Assembly (NCBI GenBank): GCA_903909375.1
Contig: CAIVVM010000025.1
Location: 62,001-126,000, forward strand
Length of the DNA stretch: 64,000 bases
Direction: 5' to 3'
Source: an uncultured Alphaproteobacteria bacterium
GTDB lineage: Bacteria > Pseudomonadota > Alphaproteobacteria > Caulobacterales > Caulobacteraceae
Part shown: positions 61,048 through 64,000 of the stretch, piece after piece
How positions within the stretch are numbered: the first letter of the stretch is position 1
Layout of the letters: every line of letters starts with the position of its first letter
Notes under the pieces: generated by a model
The model's input: only the letters and a program-made list of their open reading frames with translations
Databases searched by the model: none
What the model was told of the DNA's origin: nothing
Made by a program: the position numbers and the translations under genes

Positions 61048-61848
61048 ATGCTGAAGCTCGCGAACGCCTACGGAATGAAGTTCCTCGTCCCGCCGAATGA
61101 CGAGGGCGTCGGATCTTGCCTGCTGGAAGCTGGCGAGTTTGCGCGGGTCGAACTTGAATTCATCCTGGCGTCTTGCGACGGAAATTTGCTCGATGTCGGC
61201 GCCAATATCGGCGCCATCGGCCTGCCCTTCGCGGCCCGCCGGCCCAACGCCAAAGTCATCGCCATCGAAGCCCACCGCGACATCGCGGAAATCCTTCAGG
61301 CCAACGTAAACCTGAACGGGCTCACCAATGTAGACGTAATCCATGCAGCGGCAGGCGAGCGGGAGGGAGAGGCGGACATCCCGATCCCTCCTGTAGACCG
61401 GATTGGAAACATCGGCGCAGGTTCGCTGTATGACGCTGGTTATCCGACGCTACGGACCAAGTTCATCCCACTCGACTCTTTGAAAGCCTCAAGTCCATCA
61501 CTTGTGAAGATTGATGTTGAAGGTTTTGAGCCTCGAGTGTTGGACGGATCGAAGTTCCTGTTAGAAAATACTAGGCCAGAATGGCTCATTGAAATTTCGA
61601 GAGAACGAAAAAATACGACGCTCTTAGTATCTAATACGCTGATGAAAGCAGGCTATTCTCTATATTGGTTTTTCTCACCCTTCATATCAGGGCCAATCGA
61701 AATAAAGGGGACGCTGATGCGGGGAGATTTTTCAATTTTCGCAACAGATCGCACCCCTCGTTGGAAGTTGCCGCGATTTGGAAGCAGTTGGCCGAAGGGT
61801 AGTCTTGATTTTCCCTATCTTTCAGATCCGACCCTCAGAACTTCATGA
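61048..61848 (+). CDS. FkbM-family SAM-dependent methyltransferase
   Basis: 266-residue methyltransferase. The SAM motif LLDVGANIGAIGLPFAARRP is near 47-66 and SLVKIDVEGFEPRVLDG is the family's second signature; VIAIEAH provides the acidic ribose ligand. The family O-methylates sugars or other hydroxyls. The 3' half (about 61560-61800) is clearly AT-richer than the 5' half and than the neighbours, hinting at recent acquisition or recombination. It forms a two-gene unit with the glycosyltransferase and overlaps a convergent phage gene by six bases. Confidence 0.88.
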   Translation: MLKLANAYGMKFLVPPNDEGVGSCLLEAGEFARVELEFILASCDGNLLDVGANIGAIGLPFAARRPNAKVIAIEAHRDIAEILQANVNLNGLTNVDVIHAAAGEREGEADIPIPPVDRIGNIGAGSLYDAGYPTLRTKFIPLDSLKASSPSLVKIDVEGFEPRVLDGSKFLLENTRPEWLIEISRERKNTTLLVSNTLMKAGYSLYWFFSPFISGPIEIKGTLMRGDFSIFATDRTPRWKLPRFGSSWPKGSLDFPYLSDPTLRTS

Positions 61849-62457
61849 AGCCCTAAGTAGCAAGATTATCACTCGACCCGCCCCACCATTCGAAGATGCC
61901 CCACCCCCGGTTACCCCCGCGGAGCCGTCTCCGATCCCAGCGAAAGTTGAGCCAATTTCGGGGAAGGATCCGCCGCTTCCACCCAAAGGAGAGGGCTGAT
62001 CGCCGCCACGCGCTCCAGGCCTTAGTGTTCCAATCCCTGATGCTTGGCCTCCTAAGCCACCGCCCGCATTGGCCCAAAGGCCAGCCCTACCTCCACCGGC
62101 ACGCAATGTGCCTATAGGTGTCGATAGTACGGTATCAGTGCCGTCGTTGCCGTCCGTAAGGTCGGGCACACCACTCCCGGGGACACCCACCGAGTAGGAT
62201 ATCTGCTGACCTCGCGACAAGCGCATCCGATAGGTCACAGCGGCCCCGCCACCTCCCCCTCCGCCCGATCCGGCCCCGCCCGAACCGCCAGCGCCCCAAC
62301 CGAAGATCAAAGCTATGCAAGGGCGCGGAGCGGTGACAGTTCCCGATCCAGAGACGGCATAAACTGGCATCGAAACTAGCTGAAGAAGCGCCTCTCGATA
62401 GGATTTCTTTGCGACCACCCCCTGCCCCACAAACCCCCTGAGCTTCTGCCGCACCAT
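61843..62457 (-). CDS. Glycine-rich phage tail-associated protein
   Basis: 204-residue protein with a helical N-terminus (MVRQKLRGFVGQGVVAKKSY) and a long Gly-rich C-terminal half (GAGGSGGAGSGGGGGGGAAV and many GG steps) that is typical of phage tail-fibre tips or adhesins. ATG 62457 shares a base with the upstream stop (TGATG). It is next to the plus-strand glycosyltransferase/FkbM pair, so it or its partners could be the modified target; that is inference. Confidence 0.65.
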   Translation of the reverse strand: MVRQKLRGFVGQGVVAKKSYREALLQLVSMPVYAVSGSGTVTAPRPCIALIFGWGAGGSGGAGSGGGGGGGAAVTYRMRLSRGQQISYSVGVPGSGVPDLTDGNDGTDTVLSTPIGTLRAGGGRAGLWANAGGGLGGQASGIGTLRPGARGGDQPSPLGGSGGSFPEIGSTFAGIGDGSAGVTGGGASSNGGAGRVIILLLRAS

Positions 62458-62867
62458 CAGTAGTCCGCCCATTCAGCGTTGAAGGTGATCTGCTTGGCCA
62501 CGCGCACGGCCGCATAGACCCGCTCGTTCGGCGCCAGGATCAGCGGGTTGTCGTCGGAAAAGCCAAAGTCGGCCGTGGGAACCTCGGTGGTGTCGGCCAT
62601 GGTGTAGGCGCCGGCCACCGCACTTTCGAAGAACAGCCGCGTCGCCCCCGCATCGCGCGATCGGAACAGTTGCAGTTGCACCGCGCTCGCCAGGGTCTCC
62701 AGCGGGATCGCGCCTACCCGCGTCACCCGCGCGCCGTTGGCGCCTGCCGTGATCAGCAGCACGGTGTTGGTGGGGCTGGTCGTATAGGTCGTGTTGGCCG
62801 CCGAGCACGCCGCGTTGCTGGTCTGCGGTGTCTGGGGCGTGATGATGGAATTGGCTGTAACCGGCAT
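62457..62867 (-). CDS. Small phage structural protein
   Basis: 136-residue beta-rich protein: TSPTNTVLLITAGANGARVT, then LETLASAVQLQLFRSRDAGA and LILAPNERVYAAVRVAKQIT. The pattern is that of phage tail or capsid decoration proteins with an exposed beta sandwich. No enzyme motif. ATG 62867; the stop overlaps the start of the Gly-rich gene. Confidence 0.6.
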   Translation of the reverse strand: MPVTANSIITPQTPQTSNAACSAANTTYTTSPTNTVLLITAGANGARVTRVGAIPLETLASAVQLQLFRSRDAGATRLFFESAVAGAYTMADTTEVPTADFGFSDDNPLILAPNERVYAAVRVAKQITFNAEWADY

Positions 62868-62879
62868 CGTCAGTGTCTC

Positions 62880-63470
62880 CTAAAGGGCAACGGCGAAAGC
62901 GAGCGCGAGGCCCTTTACGGCGCTCGCATAGTCGCTGAGATCTGAGGTGGAGAGCGCCCGCCAGCTGGCGTTGGTCCCGTTTGTGGAGACCACCTTGCCG
63001 GCGTTTCCGCTCTGGGCCGGCAGGGCGCCGGCGTTGTAGGACCAGGCCACGCTCGAGACCCAGTCCTTGATCGAGGCGCCGCCGTAGCCGGGCGTCTTCA
63101 CCGCGCCCCCGTCAGTCAGCACCCAAACGATGTCGCCAGGGTCCACGGTCACGGTACCGCCCGCCCCCGTGGTCAGGGTCACCGGCCCCGCACAGGCGTT
63201 CCAGACAAGATAGGTCTTGCTCACCGCCGGCACCGTCACCGTAAATGGCCCGGCCCCGCCGGTGAACTTGATCATCGCCGCGCGCGCCTCGTCGTCCTGG
63301 GCGTTGGCGGTGGTCAGGGCGGCATTGCCGGTCAGCGGCTTGGTCAGCCAGCCCGCCACGGCATAGTCCGCCTTCTGCAGGACGGCGTTGAGTTTCTCCC
63401 CCCAAAGATTGATGTTTTCGCCGGTGAACTGCAGTTCGAACCGGAGTGAAGTCGACCAGGATGAAGGCAT
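62880..63470 (-). CDS. Phage tail-fibre-like protein
   Basis: 196-residue protein beginning MPSSWSTSLRFELQFTGENI, then NLWGEKLNAVLQKADYAVAG, a segment typical of the N-terminal part of phage tail fibres, with FTVTVPAVSKTYLVWN and SSVAWSYNAGALPAQSGNAG further on. ATG 63470 shares a base with the stop of its upstream neighbour (TGATG). A frame starting 46 codons earlier is inside that gene. Confidence 0.68.
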   Translation of the reverse strand: MPSSWSTSLRFELQFTGENINLWGEKLNAVLQKADYAVAGWLTKPLTGNAALTTANAQDDEARAAMIKFTGGAGPFTVTVPAVSKTYLVWNACAGPVTLTTGAGGTVTVDPGDIVWVLTDGGAVKTPGYGGASIKDWVSSVAWSYNAGALPAQSGNAGKVVSTNGTNASWRALSTSDLSDYASAVKGLALAFAVAL

Positions 63471-63718
63471 CAGACGATCACGGCTCCCGTGTCTTGGCGG
63501 ATCCAGTTGATCCCGTTGGAATGGGCGAGAATGTTCAGGTCGGTGACCAGCACCAGGGTCTGGGGATGGCTGGCGGCCGGCGGCAATCCGGCCTGCGCCA
63601 CGGCCCACAGCGGCGTCGGCCGCCCGGGCGCGAACAGTGCGCTCAAGGCGTCATGTACTGACTTCAGAAAAGGCCGCAGCCCCTCCGGCGTATCCGGTCC
63701 CGGCGGCAGCAGCATCAC
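63470..63718 (-). CDS. Small phage-module protein, unknown
   Basis: 82-residue protein: PPGPDTPEGLRPFLKSVHDA at the start and LVLVTDLNILAHSNGINWIR at the end. Its position between an adaptor-like and a fibre-like gene suggests a tail-associated structural part. It overlaps both neighbours (ATGA upstream, TGATG downstream). No fold named. Confidence 0.55.
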   Translation of the reverse strand: MMLLPPGPDTPEGLRPFLKSVHDALSALFAPGRPTPLWAVAQAGLPPAASHPQTLVLVTDLNILAHSNGINWIRQDTGAVIV

Positions 63719-64000
63719 GCGCCCCGCGCCGCAATCAGGTCCGGCAGCTCACTACTCAGCCGCCCGGGCGCGCGGCTGCGGGCCTCCTTGGCGTTGGCGT
63801 CGCCAAGTGCGCGGGCCAGCTTGCTCTCATAGGCGCCCGCCAGTTCCGCATCGCGCAGGAACGGCGCCGCCTCGCTCAGCGTGGCAAACAGGTAGATGTC
63901 CGGAAACTCGCTCAGCAGCCCGTTCGTCGGCGCCGCATCCGACAGCGCAAACCGGCGCAGCATCCGCAGCGTGAAGCCATAGGTCTGGTCGCAGGGCCGG
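63715..64000 (-). CDS. Phage head-tail adaptor-like protein (5' truncated by window edge)
   Basis: The frame is open to the right edge; 94 C-terminal residues are visible, with GLLSEFPDIYLFATLSEAAP then LRDAELAGAYESKLARALGD. This resembles the C-terminal part of phage adaptor proteins (gp6/gp11 type), in which the sequence P-D-x-Y-L-x-A-x-L-x-E-A-A-P is characteristic. The start codon lies outside the window. Confidence 0.6.
   Translation of the reverse strand, partial: RPCDQTYGFTLRMLRRFALSDAAPTNGLLSEFPDIYLFATLSEAAPFLRDAELAGAYESKLARALGDANAKEARSRAPGRLSSELPDLIAARGA

Larger units (their letters stand above)
55901..64000 (-). mobile_element. Phage/prophage late module (short-tailed phage type), open at right edge
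   Basis: Nine or ten small closely coupled minus-strand genes encode virion-like proteins: an adaptor, short tail-associated proteins, a P22 gp10-like stabilisation protein, an internal protein with coiled coils, then a holin-like protein and a lipoprotein at the 3' end. Two plus-strand genes (glycosyltransferase, FkbM methyltransferase) are inserted. tRNA-Thr lies 0.7 kb beyond the left end. No integrase, portal, capsid or terminase is inside the window, so the right end is unseen. A gene transfer agent was considered, but the gene set does not match the Rhodobacter-type GTA. Confidence 0.65.

Noticed and set aside
55901-64000. Gene transfer agent cluster
   Set aside because: The visible proteins resemble short-tailed phage parts; GTA genes of the Rhodobacter/Caulobacter type (tail tape measure, glycoside hydrolase, host-specificity protein) are not present.

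Overview
This window comes from a high-GC alphaproteobacterium, most likely a member of the Caulobacterales (Caulobacter/Phenylobacterium type). The grounds are: a complete ceramide / ceramide-phosphoglycerate locus laid out as I remember it in Caulobacter crescentus; the alphaproteobacterial block UPF0262 - phosphatase - infA - maf - RNase G-like - yacG; a tRNA-His without G-1 and with A73, as in that class; -10 boxes resembling the Caulobacter GCTANAWC pattern; and frequent TTG and GTG starts that overlap the preceding stop (TTGA, GTGA, ATGA).

Layout. 1-4.3 kb: folD, a NUDIX hydrolase, a secreted S1/P1 nuclease, a GST, a 3D-domain protein and a small ATPase. 4.3-9.2 kb: a tightly overlapping assimilatory sulfate reduction operon on the minus strand (SUMT, DUF2849, cysI, DUF934, cysH, ferredoxin-NADP reductase), divergent from a LysR regulator. 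9.4-18.4 kb: mixed metabolic genes (carotenoid oxygenase, phosphotransferase, thiolase), tRNA-Lys, a scar where the end of a PEP-CTERM gene abuts a truncated luxR, and a secreted caspase-like protein. 18.5-33.9 kb: the sphingolipid locus, with a flippase, acyl-ACP synthetase, ceramide reductase, ACP, serine palmitoyltransferase, a three-gene headgroup operon (unknown protein, lipid kinase, CDP-alcohol phosphotransferase), a metallophosphoesterase, DUF2141, HIT, an LptF/LptG-like permease pair, a GNAT-type ceramide synthase and two nucleotidyltransferases. Together these can make the ceramide backbone, phosphorylate and decorate it, and plausibly move it towards the outer membrane.

34-45.6 kb: SWIB protein, an enoyl-CoA hydratase / Lrp / acyl-CoA ligase cluster, an M20 peptidase, an XRE regulator, a likely C-rich small RNA, and a five-gene acyl-CoA operon (small Cys protein, ligase, crotonase, CaiB-type CoA transferase with permuted motif order, amidohydrolase). 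45.6-48.5 kb: tRNA-His, a TonB-ExbD-ExbB operon and tRNA-Phe. 48.6-55 kb: housekeeping genes (yacG, RNase G-like, maf, a strongly diverged IF-1, phosphatase, UPF0262, hisD, DUF2948, murA), a 48-residue small ORF and tRNA-Thr. 55.9-64 kb (open at the right edge): a structural and lysis module of a short-tailed phage or prophage with a glycosyltransferase and an FkbM methyltransferase inserted on the opposite strand.

The items most worth following are the IF-1 homologue that has lost nearly all rRNA-contact residues, the candidate sRNA, the sphingolipid locus with its own LptF/G-like pair, the PEP-CTERM/luxR scar, the permuted CoA transferase and the modification cassette in the phage module.
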